Assembly: GCF_002009425.1 (NCBI RefSeq)
Contig: NZ_CP019936.1
Span: forward strand, 2,839,297-2,903,296
DNA: 64,000 bases
Origin: Thiosocius teredinicola
GTDB taxonomy: Bacteria; Pseudomonadota; Gammaproteobacteria; Chromatiales; Chromatiaceae
Direction: 5' to 3'
In this document: piece by piece, positions 25,821-34,908 of the stretch
How positions within the stretch are numbered: the first letter of the stretch is position 1
Layout of the letters: each line of letters starts with the position of its first letter
Translations under genes and position numbers: made by a program
Notes under the pieces: generated by a model
Databases searched by the model: none
The model's input: only the letters and a program-made list of their open reading frames with translations
What the model was told of the DNA's origin: nothing

Positions 25821-26990
25821 TTCTCTTTTTTCACTTTTTTCTAGCATCTCGATGAACGTCACTAGATGTGGATAATCCGGGCCTTTCAAAATATCGACTT
25901 CGCCCTTACTGACGATATTCAGGCTTTTTCTTGCTTTCCCTAGGCGGTTCAGCAGAGGGGTAACTATGGAATTAACACGCTCAACGAACTCTTCCATATC
26001 GGAAAAATCGCAGGGAATTTTGTAGCCCTTGTTCGAACTGGTAACAATGACATCAAGATCTCGCAGCGGAGCAATTATTTTTGACCGAATGGTGTAACTC
26101 GTTACTTCCGAAAAGCCTAGACCCTGTAAATACTTGATTATGGCTGCGGTTGCGATGTAAGCCTGCTTTTCGACCATGCGACTATGAAATACCAAGTGCC
26201 TCAATGTCGCCACTTGCAAGCGCGTTTCTTCTGCGTGGTGTTTTTCGTTCTTCTCAATAAACGCCTCGGCCTTCCCGAGCGAATATCGATAGATCAGTTC
26301 ACTGAACTCCTTGGTGGTTCGATCTTTCGGAGAGTACGCTTGATATTTGGTAGGCCATTCCTCAATCGACAACGCCTTACTCTCAATGAGCTTTATGTAC
26401 GCTTCTCTCAGTTCACCAGAAATCTTCTGTTCGTAGATTTTCCCAAGTGTACCGGCAAGAAAATCTGCTAGTTGGACGAGTATTTCGCCCTTGCTGTTCA
26501 CAAGATCGAATTCGGACCGGTAAAACATATCTGGTTTGTGATTCTCTTCTATGTACCCCTTAAAACTAGCCTTAAACTCAGCACCGCCGTGTTCATCAGC
26601 GATTACGTGCACATCGAGAAATGATGAAAATAAGACACTATAGAGCTTACCGCTTGTATATTTGAGAAACGACTTCTTGAATTGAAGACCGCTATCTCTT
26701 AGAACACGCTCCTTGTTTATGCAAAGAGCATAAAATTTGAAATCAAGGCTGATAAGAGAATTGAGAATTTTCGCTCTTCGCTGGGCATTACTGCCGACAC
26801 TGCTCGACTTCATTTCACCAGACTGAAAATACCTCTTTCTGACTTTTTCAGCTTCTTCCGCAAGAACGCTTTTATCTTGTTCCGATACAAGAATCGCACA
26901 CACGATGAAATACTTACTGGCACCAGCTTTTTGGGTTTCAAGATCCGCGTTTCCAGACTCATCGATATAGGCGAAATTTTTTCTCTCCAT
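25815..26990 (-). CDS. gene-cassette DUF3800 protein with C-terminal helical domain
   Basis: A 391-residue protein. FAYIDESGN (Asp10, Glu11) and the later LVQLADFLAGTLGKIYE are the two DUF3800 signatures, a family with an RNase H-like fold and putative metal-binding acidic residues. The C-terminal 150 residues (from about 240) are helical with a winged-helix-like stretch (IIKYLQGLGFSEVTSYTIRSKI). No studied function; such genes are frequent in cassettes and mobile islands. AAGG lies nine bases before the ATG, which is 18 bp from a cassette-boundary core site. GC is low. Confidence 0.82.
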   Translation of the reverse strand: MERKNFAYIDESGNADLETQKAGASKYFIVCAILVSEQDKSVLAEEAEKVRKRYFQSGEMKSSSVGSNAQRRAKILNSLISLDFKFYALCINKERVLRDSGLQFKKSFLKYTSGKLYSVLFSSFLDVHVIADEHGGAEFKASFKGYIEENHKPDMFYRSEFDLVNSKGEILVQLADFLAGTLGKIYEQKISGELREAYIKLIESKALSIEEWPTKYQAYSPKDRTTKEFSELIYRYSLGKAEAFIEKNEKHHAEETRLQVATLRHLVFHSRMVEKQAYIATAAIIKYLQGLGFSEVTSYTIRSKIIAPLRDLDVIVTSSNKGYKIPCDFSDMEEFVERVNSIVTPLLNRLGKARKSLNIVSKGEVDILKGPDYPHLVTFIEMLEKSEKREI

Positions 26991-27008
26991 GCTCAGTTGC
27001 CTTTGTAA

Positions 27009-27015
27009 ATCTAAC
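27009..27015 (-). repeat. cassette-boundary core site (possible attI remnant)
   Basis: On the minus strand GTTAGAT, a GTTRRRY core, 18 bp before the DUF3800 start. It marks the 5' edge of that cassette. I see no matching RYYYAAC half or integrase gene on the other side up to ihfB, so this may be an attI remnant or the edge of a decayed attC. Confidence 0.55.
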
Positions 27016-27339
27016 AGGAGAATAGACAGACTCTGCGCGAAACAACATGCATAGACTCTGTGTTTGCCGAGATAGGCAGAGTCTGCCTATTGCATGCAGC
27101 GGCATGTGAGCGCCCTGTCGTAAGCATCGGGCGGCATTGATGTTCCGTCATTGTTGTTGCTCGTTCCTTCGGGCGGTTTGCAGAAGATATCTGCCTAATA
27201 ATTGTCGGCGAACGCGGAATATTCAAGTTGCCGCCGCGTAGCGTTTGCGCTAACAGCCCTGTCTCCGCGTTACTCAGCAAACTGAGTTCGATTCATTGCA
27301 GCGACTGGAACGCCACCCCCGCATTTCTTACAGACAAAG
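27016..27339. other. gap beyond the cassette array with clustered palindromes
   Basis: No gene. AGACTCTG occurs at 27028-27035 and 27053-27060 and inverted at 27077-27084; the last lies inside the perfect palindrome ATAGGCAGA-G-TCTGCCTAT (27072-27090). These could be operator or integrase-binding repeats upstream of the minus-strand cassettes. The rest (27100-27330) shows nothing I can name. Confidence 0.5.
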
Positions 27340-27363
27340 AAAAACCGGCCGAAGCCGGTTTTT
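27340..27363 (-). terminator. rho-independent terminator of ihfB
   Basis: On the minus strand AAAAACCGGC-TTCG-GCCGGTTTTT: a stable UUCG tetraloop hairpin followed by a T-rich tail, 28 bp after the ihfB stop. It ends the long gyrA-to-ihfB block. Confidence 0.92.
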
Positions 27364-27391
27364 CAAACCTTTCAAGGACGCCTGCAGACTG

Positions 27392-27712
27392 TCAGCCGAC
27401 GTTCTCCTGGCGATCGTCCTGATCTGACTGGAACTTGAGATTGACGCGTTCGCGCAGCTCTTTGCCCGGCTTGAAATGCGGGACGTATTTACCGCTGAGT
27501 TCTACCGAATCACCGGTTTTGGGATTGCGACCCATGCGTGGCGGGCGGAAGTGCAATGAAAAGCTGCCGAAGCCGCGAATCTCGATTCGCTCTCCGGATG
27601 CCAATGCTTGGCTCATCTGCTCGATCATGCATTTAACCGCCAGCTCGACGTCACGATACGCCAGATGACTTTGCTCCCGAGCTATGACTTCGATCAACTC
27701 TGATTTGGTCAT
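27392..27712 (-). CDS. ihfB: integration host factor subunit beta
   Basis: DNA-bending nucleoid protein, heterodimer partner of IhfA. The 106 residues show [11 protein letters not shown], the HU/IHF core [23 protein letters not shown] with the intercalating Pro of the beta arm, and [12 protein letters not shown]. The frame extends 17 codons upstream into the intergenic region, but MTKSEL is the family start. It follows rpsA as in most gammaproteobacteria. Confidence 0.96.
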   Translation of the reverse strand: MTKSELIEVIAREQSHLAYRDVELAVKCMIEQMSQALASGERIEIRGFGSFSLHFRPPRMGRNPKTGDSVELSGKYVPHFKPGKELRERVNLKFQSDQDDRQENVG

Positions 27713-27742
27713 TAAAACCCAGCCCAATCTCCAGGTGAATCG

Positions 27743-27758
27743 GGCGGCCGAAGCCGCC
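27743..27758 (-). terminator. UUCG hairpin between rpsA and ihfB
   Basis: GGCGGC-TTCG-GCCGCC on the minus strand, in the 74-bp gap after rpsA. No T-run follows, so it probably attenuates or protects the rpsA message rather than ending it. Confidence 0.55.
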
Positions 27759-27786
27759 GTCATTAAGTTAGCGACAGTCCGATCGC

Positions 27787-29466
27787 TTAGTCCTTGTTGG
27801 CATCCAGGTGATCTTTCAGCAGATCACCGAAGGCCGTGGTACCCGCGCTGGACGCATCGCTCGAGTAAGTGGCGATAGCCGCTTTCTCTTCGTCGTAGTC
27901 CTTGGCTTTGACCGACAGGCTGATGGAACGGTTCTTACGATCGATGCCCATGAACTTGGCTTCGATCTCTTCACCTTCCTTCAGCATCGAACGGGCGTCT
28001 TCAACGCGATCGCGCGACAGTTCAGAAGCGCGCAGGTAACCTTCAACACCATCGGCCAGTGCAATCACAGCACCCTTGGCGTCGACTTCCTGCACGGTAC
28101 CGGTAACGATAGCGCCTTTCTCGTTCAGCGCCAGGAAGCTCGACAGCGGATCTTTATCCAACTGCTTGATACCCAGCGAGATACGCTCGCGCTCCGGATC
28201 GACGGCCAGCACGACGGTTTCGAGTTCCTGACCCTTCTTGTAGTTGCGGATCATCGCTTCGCCGGTGTCGTCCCATGCGATGTCGGACAGATGCACCAGA
28301 CCATCGATGCCGCCATCCAGACCGATGAAGATACCGAAGTCGGTGATCGACTTGATAACACCGCGCACGTGGTCGCCCTTGTTGAACTTCTGCGAGAAGT
28401 CTTCCCACGGGTTCGCCTGGCACTGCTTCATGCCCAGCGAGATACGACGACGCTCTTCGTCGATGTCGAGTACGACAACTTCGACTTCGTCGCCCAGGGT
28501 AACGACCTTGCTCGGGTGAACGTTCTTGTTGGTCCAGTCCATCTCGGAGACGTGCACCAGGCCTTCAACACCGTCTTCGATCTCAACGAACGCACCGTAA
28601 TCGGCGATGTTGGTGACCTTACCGAACAGACGCGTGCCTTCCGGATAACGACGGGTGATGTTGGTCCACGGATCGTCGCCCATCTGTTTCAGGCCAAGCG
28701 ACACGCGCATCTTGTCGCGATCGAACTTGAGGACCTTGACGGTGACTTCGTCGCCGATCTCGACGACTTCCGAAGGATGCTTGACGCGCTTCCACGCCAT
28801 GTCGGTGATGTGCAGCAGGCCGTCGATGCCGCCGAGGTCGACGAACGCACCGTAATCGGTGAGGTTCTTGACCACGCCTTTGACTTCCTGGCCTTCCTGC
28901 AGGTTCTCGAGCAGCTTGTCGCGCTCTTCGCTGTATTCCTGCTCAACGACGGCACGACGCGAAACCACAACGTTGTTGCGCTTCTGGTCGAGTTTGATGA
29001 CCTTGAATTCGAGGTCCTTACCTTCGAGGTAAGAGGTGTCGCGTACCGGACGGACATCGACGAGCGAGCCCGGCAGGAACGCACGAATCTGATCGAGTTC
29101 GACGGTGAAACCGCCTTTGACCTTGCCATTGATACGGCCAATAACGATTTCGTCCGCATCGAAAGCTTTTTCCAGCTTGTTCCACGCGTGGTGGCGCTTG
29201 GCTTTTTCGCGTGACAGACGGGTGGCACCAAAGCCGTCTTCTACGGCGTCGAGTGCGACTTCAACCTGGTCGCCTACCGCGCATTCGACATTACCGTCGA
29301 AGTCAGTGAACTGACTCTTCGGGATCACGCCTTCGGATTTCAATCCGGCGTTGACGATGACATGGTCATTTTCGATGGCGACGACGGTGCCGATGACGAT
29401 GGCACCCGGTTGGAGGTTGGTGTTGACGAGACTCTGTTCAAAGAGCTCTGCAAAGCTTTCAGACAT
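27787..29466 (-). CDS. rpsA: 30S ribosomal protein S1
   Basis: 559 residues with six S1 RNA-binding domains, each showing the G-x-V-x-x-I / [12 protein letters not shown] or similar pattern (for example [19 protein letters not shown] and [20 protein letters not shown]). It binds mRNA leaders at the ribosome. The [12 protein letters not shown] start at 29466 is the family start; an upstream codon would add 11 residues. Its own ribosome site is poor (GGGAAAC), as in other rpsA genes, which are translationally autoregulated. Confidence 0.97.
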   Translation of the reverse strand: MSESFAELFEQSLVNTNLQPGAIVIGTVVAIENDHVIVNAGLKSEGVIPKSQFTDFDGNVECAVGDQVEVALDAVEDGFGATRLSREKAKRHHAWNKLEKAFDADEIVIGRINGKVKGGFTVELDQIRAFLPGSLVDVRPVRDTSYLEGKDLEFKVIKLDQKRNNVVVSRRAVVEQEYSEERDKLLENLQEGQEVKGVVKNLTDYGAFVDLGGIDGLLHITDMAWKRVKHPSEVVEIGDEVTVKVLKFDRDKMRVSLGLKQMGDDPWTNITRRYPEGTRLFGKVTNIADYGAFVEIEDGVEGLVHVSEMDWTNKNVHPSKVVTLGDEVEVVVLDIDEERRRISLGMKQCQANPWEDFSQKFNKGDHVRGVIKSITDFGIFIGLDGGIDGLVHLSDIAWDDTGEAMIRNYKKGQELETVVLAVDPERERISLGIKQLDKDPLSSFLALNEKGAIVTGTVQEVDAKGAVIALADGVEGYLRASELSRDRVEDARSMLKEGEEIEAKFMGIDRKNRSISLSVKAKDYDEEKAAIATYSSDASSAGTTAFGDLLKDHLDANKD

Positions 29467-29548
29467 GTAAGTTTCCCGGTTCGTATCGGAACGAACCATT
29501 AGTACCGGTAACCCGAGGGCTATCCGGATTTTTCCGATTTAAAGACAA

Positions 29549-29562
29549 CCCGCTCAGGCGGG
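29549..29562 (-). terminator. short hairpin between cmk and rpsA
   Basis: CCCGC-CTGA-GCGGG on the minus strand, followed by TTGTCTTTAAA, about 25 bp after the cmk stop. Likely a partial terminator; rpsA usually has its own promoter. Confidence 0.5.
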
Positions 29563-29586
29563 CACCCATTACCTAACGGCAGACAA

Positions 29587-30261
29587 CTACAGCGCTGTGG
29601 CGTAGACGTCGTGCGCCTTTTGCAACACAATGCGAACGACCTCATCGATGCCCAGCACGGTCGAATCGATTTCGATTGCATCCGCTGCCGGCACCAGGGG
29701 AGACGCCGTCCGACTTCGATCACGCGCGTCGCGCTCTTCGATCTCTGCCGTAAGGGCGGCGAGATTAGCAGGCAATCCTTTTTCTTTCAACTGCTTATAG
29801 CGTCTTTGCGCGCGTTCTTCAGCGCTGGCGGTAAGAAAAAACTTGACCCCCGCAGTAGGGAAAACCGTCGTGCCCATGTCGCGGCCGTCGGCGACCAGGC
29901 CCGGCGAACGCGCGTAATCACGCTGCCAATCGAGCAATGCGGCGCGCACGGCGGGCATGGCGGCGACCTTCGAGGCATTGTTGCCGGCCGTTTCCGTGCG
30001 GATCAGATCGGTCACGTCGGCACCTGCCAGCAGAATGCGTCCAGCGTCAAAATCAACTTTAAGATTCGATGCTATCTCACTGATTTCATTTTCATTACCG
30101 AAGTCCGCATCGGTCGAGCTCGCGGCGTATCCCACCAGCCGGTACAAGGCGCCGGAATCAAGCATCTGCCAACCGAGATGATCGGCGACGAGCTGACTGA
30201 CCGTGCCCTTGCCCGAGCCGCTGGGTCCGTCGATCGTGATGACCGGCACCTGGTCAGCCAT
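29587..30261 (-). CDS. cmk: cytidylate kinase
   Basis: Phosphorylates CMP and dCMP with ATP. The 224 residues open with the P-loop TIDGPSGSGKGTVSQ and contain LDSGALYR, the VADGRDMGTTVFP motif and the lid region SAEERAQRRYKQLK, with a C-terminal RDRSRTASPL. The start ATG overlaps the aroA stop by 8 bp, so it is translationally coupled to aroA. Confidence 0.97.
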   Translation of the reverse strand: MADQVPVITIDGPSGSGKGTVSQLVADHLGWQMLDSGALYRLVGYAASSTDADFGNENEISEIASNLKVDFDAGRILLAGADVTDLIRTETAGNNASKVAAMPAVRAALLDWQRDYARSPGLVADGRDMGTTVFPTAGVKFFLTASAEERAQRRYKQLKEKGLPANLAALTAEIEERDARDRSRTASPLVPAADAIEIDSTVLGIDEVVRIVLQKAHDVYATAL

Positions 30262-31573
30262 TGCTCACCTCGACGCGCGAGCCGACGCCGGCGGCGAGTT
30301 CGACGAATCTCGGGAATGACGTGTTCACGTTCGCGCAGTCGTCGATCACGATATCGCCCTGGGCGCGCAGCGCGGCCATCGTGAACGCCATCGCGATGCG
30401 GTGATCACCGTGGCTGTCGACCCGACCGCCACCGATCGCCCCACCCTGAATGACGATGCCATCGGCCGTCGGCCTTGCATCGACGCCCAAGGTGTGCAGA
30501 CCGTCGGCCATCACCTGGATGCGATCAGACTCTTTCACCCGCAGCTCTTCAGCACCGGTCAACACCGTCTCGCCTTCAGCGCAGGCTGCGGCGACAAACA
30601 GCACCGGAAACTCATCGATCGCCAACGGCACCTGGTCTTCAGGAATGCGAATGCCCTTCAACGCAGCCGAGCGCACACGCAGATCGGCGACCGGCTCGCC
30701 GCCGACTTCGCGTTCGTTCATCACGGTGATATCCGCGCCCATCAGGCGCAGGATGTTGATCACGCCATCGCGGGTCGGGTTCATACCGACATGCTGCAGG
30801 GTGAGATCGGAATTCGGTGCGATGCTTGCGCCGACCAGGAAGAACGCCGCCGACGAGATATCGGCCGGCACATCGATGTTGCAGGCACTGAGCTTGCCGC
30901 CGCCTTCGACGCACACACGACTACCATCACGCTGCACGGCATAGCCGAAGCCCTGCAGCATGCGTTCGGTATGGTCACGGGTGGGCGCAGGCTCGGTGAC
31001 GCAGGTCTTGCCCTGCGCATACAAACCGGCCAGCAACAAACAGGACTTCACCTGCGCACTGGCAACCGGCATGTCGTAGTCAATACCGTTGAGCGCATCC
31101 GCGGCATGGATTTGCAGCGGCGGCGTGCCGGTTTCCGTGGTATCGATGCTCGCACCCATCTTGGCCAACGGATCGGTGACACGCTTCATCGGCCGGCGCG
31201 ACAGCGACTCGTCACCGATCACCGTGACCTCCATGCCCTGCCCGGCCATCAATCCGGCCATCAGACGCATGGCGGTGCCGGAGTTACCCAGATCGAGCGC
31301 AGCTTGCGGTGCTTTCAGTCCGTGCATGCCGACACCCTGAATCACCAGCCGGCCGTCATGCGGCCCATCGATCGACACACCCATCTGGCGAAAGGCGTTC
31401 AATGTGGCAAGACTGTCTTCGCCTTCGAGAAAACCGCTGACCTCGGTCGTGCCTTCGGCGAGTGAGCCGAGCATCAACGAACGATGCGAGATCGATTTGT
31501 CTCCCGGCACGCGCAGGCTGCCGGTCAGTTTGCCGCCGGGACGGGCGACGAATTGAACCTTGTCAGACGCCAA
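30254..31573 (-). CDS. aroA: 3-phosphoshikimate 1-carboxyvinyltransferase (EPSP synthase)
   Basis: Sixth step of the shikimate pathway. The 439 residues show GDKSISHRSLMLGSLAEG near the N terminus, LGNSGTAMRLMAG, the SLSRRPMKRV motif and RVKESDRIQ; the two-domain length is normal. The start is a TTG at 31573 with AGGAC seven bases upstream. In the block it follows tyrA by about 90 bp and overlaps cmk. Confidence 0.96.
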   Translation of the reverse strand: MASDKVQFVARPGGKLTGSLRVPGDKSISHRSLMLGSLAEGTTEVSGFLEGEDSLATLNAFRQMGVSIDGPHDGRLVIQGVGMHGLKAPQAALDLGNSGTAMRLMAGLMAGQGMEVTVIGDESLSRRPMKRVTDPLAKMGASIDTTETGTPPLQIHAADALNGIDYDMPVASAQVKSCLLLAGLYAQGKTCVTEPAPTRDHTERMLQGFGYAVQRDGSRVCVEGGGKLSACNIDVPADISSAAFFLVGASIAPNSDLTLQHVGMNPTRDGVINILRLMGADITVMNEREVGGEPVADLRVRSAALKGIRIPEDQVPLAIDEFPVLFVAAACAEGETVLTGAEELRVKESDRIQVMADGLHTLGVDARPTADGIVIQGGAIGGGRVDSHGDHRIAMAFTMAALRAQGDIVIDDCANVNTSFPRFVELAAGVGSRVEVSNG

Positions 31574-31661
31574 TGGAATGTCCTGTCGAAAAGAAGGGGC
31601 GAAAGGCTAGTCGCAGACCGCCGAAAAAACAACCATTTACGGGGAAAACAACGCGTTGTCG

Positions 31662-32543
31662 TCAGTCTTGCTTCAGGCCGTCGACGTAGCGATCGCGCGC
31701 CGCCTTGGCGCGCTCGAAGATCTCGAGCAAGGCATCGGCATCGGCCGAGCCGATACGTTGCGCCAACTCGTTCATCTCTTCGGCGAACGCCGCCAGCATC
31801 GGGCTCAGTGCCTCGCGGTTGGCGATACAGATGTCGCGCCACATAACCGGGTTGCTCGAAGCGATCCGCGTGAAGTCGCGGAAACCGCCGGCCGCGTAAC
31901 GGAAGATCTCATCGTTCTCTTTCAGGCGGGCCAGCATGTCGACCAGGCCGAACGCCAGCATGTGAGGCAGATGGCTGGTGGCGGCAAGCACCTCGTCGTG
32001 ATGTGCGACCGACATCTTCGTGACCTCGGCACCACAGGTCTGCCACATCTGCGCGACCCGATCGATATCCGTTGCGCTGTTCTGCTGCAATGGAGTCAGT
32101 ATCACGCGACGGTTCTGATACAGCTCGGCAAACGACGCGGCCACACCGTTGTTCTCGGTGCCGGCGATCGGGTGGCCCGGCACGAACCGCGCGAGCAGGT
32201 CCGGCGCGGCGTCGCGACAGTCGTTGACCACGCTACCCTTGGCGCTGCCGCCGTCGGTGATCAAGGCATCGTCACCCAGCACATCGCACATCGCGGCGAA
32301 GGCATCGCGCATCGCGCCGAGCGGCACGGCGAGAAACACCATGTCGGCGCCCTGCACTGCTTCGGCGATGTCGTGACTGTAGCGATCGATCACACCGAGC
32401 TCGACGGCCAGATCGAGATTGGCCTTGCCACGACCGCAGCCGACGATCTCATCGACCACGTCGGCGGCACGCAACGCACGCGCCAGCGAACCGCCGATCA
32501 GGCCGACACCGATGATCGCCAGCCGCTTTATGCGAAAGCTCAA
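31662..32543 (-). CDS. tyrA: prephenate dehydrogenase
   Basis: NAD-dependent conversion of prephenate (or arogenate) toward tyrosine. The 293 residues have the N-terminal Rossmann motif IIGVGLIGGSLARALR, the FLAVPLGAM segment, a GSAKGSVV motif and the His-containing PGHPIAGTENNG catalytic loop. There is no chorismate-mutase domain and no ACT domain. The TTG start overlaps the hisC stop (TTGA), so the two are coupled. Confidence 0.94.
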   Translation of the reverse strand: MSFRIKRLAIIGVGLIGGSLARALRAADVVDEIVGCGRGKANLDLAVELGVIDRYSHDIAEAVQGADMVFLAVPLGAMRDAFAAMCDVLGDDALITDGGSAKGSVVNDCRDAAPDLLARFVPGHPIAGTENNGVAASFAELYQNRRVILTPLQQNSATDIDRVAQMWQTCGAEVTKMSVAHHDEVLAATSHLPHMLAFGLVDMLARLKENDEIFRYAAGGFRDFTRIASSNPVMWRDICIANREALSPMLAAFAEEMNELAQRIGSADADALLEIFERAKAARDRYVDGLKQD

Positions 32544-33637
32544 AGCACCTGCTCCAAGGCAGACAGGAAGCGCGCGTTTTCCTCGGGCAGCCCAATGCTG
32601 ACCCGCAGATGATTCGGCAGCTCATAGTTGGCGATCGGACGCGTCACCACACCAAGCCGCAGCAGCGCCTGATCGATCGGCGCCGCCTCGCGCCCCATAT
32701 CGATCGTCAGAAAGTTACCAACCGACGGGATGTACGACAGCCCGAGTTTGTTCACACCGTCGACCAACTGTTGCATGCCGGCATCGTTCAGCGCGATCGA
32801 TTGCTCGAGGTATGCCTGATCGCCGAGCGCGGCAACCGCGGCGGCCTGCGCGAAGCTGTCGACATTGAACGGCTGGCGTACACGGTTGAGCAGATCCGCC
32901 ATATCCGGATGCGACAAACCGTAGCCGACGCGCAGCGACGCAAGTCCGTAGGCCTTGGAGAAGGTGCGGGTCACGATCAGGTTGGGGAAATCGTTCAGCC
33001 AGGTGCTGGTGTCGGGATAGTCTTGCCGCTGCACGTACTCGAAGTACGCCTCATCGACTACGACGACCACATGCGCCGGAACCGATTCAACGAACGCACG
33101 CAGTGCCGATTCGCCGAGATAGGTGCCGGTCGGGTTGTTCGGATTGGCGATCCACACCACACCGGTCGCGTCGGTGATCATCTCGCGCATCGCGTCGAGG
33201 TCGTGTCCATAGTCCACGGCCGGGGCGACACGCAGCGTGGCACCGACCGCCATGCTGCTGATCGGATAGACCGCAAAGGCATGTTGCGAAAACAGGCTTT
33301 CGCGACCCGGCCACAGAAACACGCGCGCGATCATGTCGAGCACGTCGTTTGAGCCGTTGCCGATGGTCACGCGGTTCGGCTCGACACCGTGGTGTTTTGC
33401 AATCGCACCGCGCAATTCGAAACCACCGCCATCGGGGTAGCGAGTGAGATCGGCGATCTGTGCACTCAAGGCCTGCTTGACGCGTTCGCTCGGCCCCAAG
33501 GGATTCTCGTTCGAAGCCAGTTTGATCGAGCCGGTGATACCTAGCTCGCGTTCGAGTTCCGACAACGGCTTGCCGGGCACGTACGGCTTCAATGAAGCCA
33601 GGCCGGGGGCAGCGGATTCGATGAATCGATTAGTCAT
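32540..33637 (-). CDS. hisC: histidinol-phosphate / aromatic aminotransferase
   Basis: PLP-dependent class I/II aminotransferase, 365 residues. SNENPLGPSE near the N terminus, the PLP Lys in TRTFSKAYGLASLRVGYG and the C-terminal RVSIGLPEEN are diagnostic of HisC. Between pheA and tyrA, the enzyme probably serves aromatic amino acid synthesis (it can act on prephenate or phenylpyruvate) as well as histidine. Coupled to tyrA by overlap. Confidence 0.93.
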   Translation of the reverse strand: MTNRFIESAAPGLASLKPYVPGKPLSELERELGITGSIKLASNENPLGPSERVKQALSAQIADLTRYPDGGGFELRGAIAKHHGVEPNRVTIGNGSNDVLDMIARVFLWPGRESLFSQHAFAVYPISSMAVGATLRVAPAVDYGHDLDAMREMITDATGVVWIANPNNPTGTYLGESALRAFVESVPAHVVVVVDEAYFEYVQRQDYPDTSTWLNDFPNLIVTRTFSKAYGLASLRVGYGLSHPDMADLLNRVRQPFNVDSFAQAAAVAALGDQAYLEQSIALNDAGMQQLVDGVNKLGLSYIPSVGNFLTIDMGREAAPIDQALLRLGVVTRPIANYELPNHLRVSIGLPEENARFLSALEQVL

Positions 33638-33733
33638 ACAGTTATGTGTCGAACCAGTTAGCGGTGGAACCTGCGGCAGCTCGTGATGGCGAATGATGAA
33701 CCGGTCAGCTCAGGCGACCCGGTCTGCCGGTCA

Positions 33734-34822
33734 TCAAAGTACCGCTTTGGGAAATGAGCCGAGTACTTTGTACATGCCGGCATGCGCCTTCAACGCGGCC
33801 AGCGCCTCGGCCACCTCAGGATCGTCGCGGTGACCGTTGATGTCGATGAAAAACACATAGTCCCAGTTGCCGCGGCGCGACGGACGCGACTCGATACGCG
33901 TCATGCTGATGCTGTGTTCGGCCAGAGGGGCCAACAACCGGTGCAGACCACCGGCCTCGTTGCGCGTCGACAACAGCAGGCTGGTCTTGTCATCACCCGA
34001 TGCGGGCACCGCCTGTTTACCGATCACCAGGAAGCGCGTGGTGTTGCCCGGTTCGTCTTCGATGTTGGGCGCAAGCACCTGCAGGCCATACAGCTCGGCC
34101 GCGGTCACGCCGGCAATCGCCGCGACACCGTCCGACTCGGCCGCGCGCTTGGCGGCATCGGCATTGCTGCCGACCGCGACCCGCTCGACGTGCGGCAGGT
34201 GGCGATCGAGCCAGCCACGACACTGCGACAACGACTGCTGATGCGAATAGACAACGCGCAGCTTGCTCAGGTCGGCCTGGGTGCCCAGCAGGTTGTGGTG
34301 GATGCGCAAGGTCACCTCACCGCAGATCTGCAGCGGCGAGTTCAGGAACATGTCGAGGGTATGGTTGACCACACCTTCGCTGGAATTCTCGACCGGCACG
34401 ACCCCGTAGTGGCAACTGCCGCTCTCGACCTCTTGAAACACGTCGGAGATCGCGGCCAGCGGCACCGTCGTCACCGCATGTCCGAAATGCTTGAGCGCGG
34501 CCGATTGGGTGAAGGTGCCTTCCGGACCGAGGAAGGCGATCTTCAGCGGCATTTCCAATGCCAGGCAGGCCGACATGATCTCGCGGAACAACCACGCCAT
34601 CGACTCGGCGTCGAGTGGGCCGGTATTGCGCTCTTTGACCTTACGCAGCACCTGCGCCTCGCGCTCCGGACGATAGAACACCGCCTGCGGGTCGGACGCG
34701 AGCTTGATGTGCGCGACGTCCTGGGCGGCCTTGGCACGCTCGTTCAACAGATCCTGAATCTGTTGGTCGATGGAATCTATGCGGTCGCGGATCTCCGCCA
34801 GTTTCTGTTCTTCGCTGCTCAC
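33734..34822 (-). CDS. pheA: bifunctional chorismate mutase / prephenate dehydratase
   Basis: 362 residues. An N-terminal AroQ chorismate mutase (IRDRIDSIDQQIQDLLNERA to about residue 90) joins a prephenate dehydratase (FLGPEGTFTQSAALKHFG, GVVPVENSSEG, and the TTRFLVIG catalytic motif near residue 265) and an ACT domain with the ESRPSR phenylalanine-binding motif. Starts at GTG. Leads phenylalanine synthesis; feedback by Phe through the ACT domain is expected from the family. Confidence 0.96.
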   Translation of the reverse strand: MSSEEQKLAEIRDRIDSIDQQIQDLLNERAKAAQDVAHIKLASDPQAVFYRPEREAQVLRKVKERNTGPLDAESMAWLFREIMSACLALEMPLKIAFLGPEGTFTQSAALKHFGHAVTTVPLAAISDVFQEVESGSCHYGVVPVENSSEGVVNHTLDMFLNSPLQICGEVTLRIHHNLLGTQADLSKLRVVYSHQQSLSQCRGWLDRHLPHVERVAVGSNADAAKRAAESDGVAAIAGVTAAELYGLQVLAPNIEDEPGNTTRFLVIGKQAVPASGDDKTSLLLSTRNEAGGLHRLLAPLAEHSISMTRIESRPSRRGNWDYVFFIDINGHRDDPEVAEALAALKAHAGMYKVLGSFPKAVL

Positions 34823-34908
34823 TCGCCGTTGCCTTCGAATGCCTGGGTCAGCCCGAGGCTCAAACCTCGATGGTTATGCATGATAGCCCGACGACCGCGG
34901 CACCGCAT

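Noticed and set aside
27282-27320. tRNA-like TTCGATTC segment near 27290
   Set aside because: No matching T-stem, acceptor stem or anticodon arm can be folded around it.
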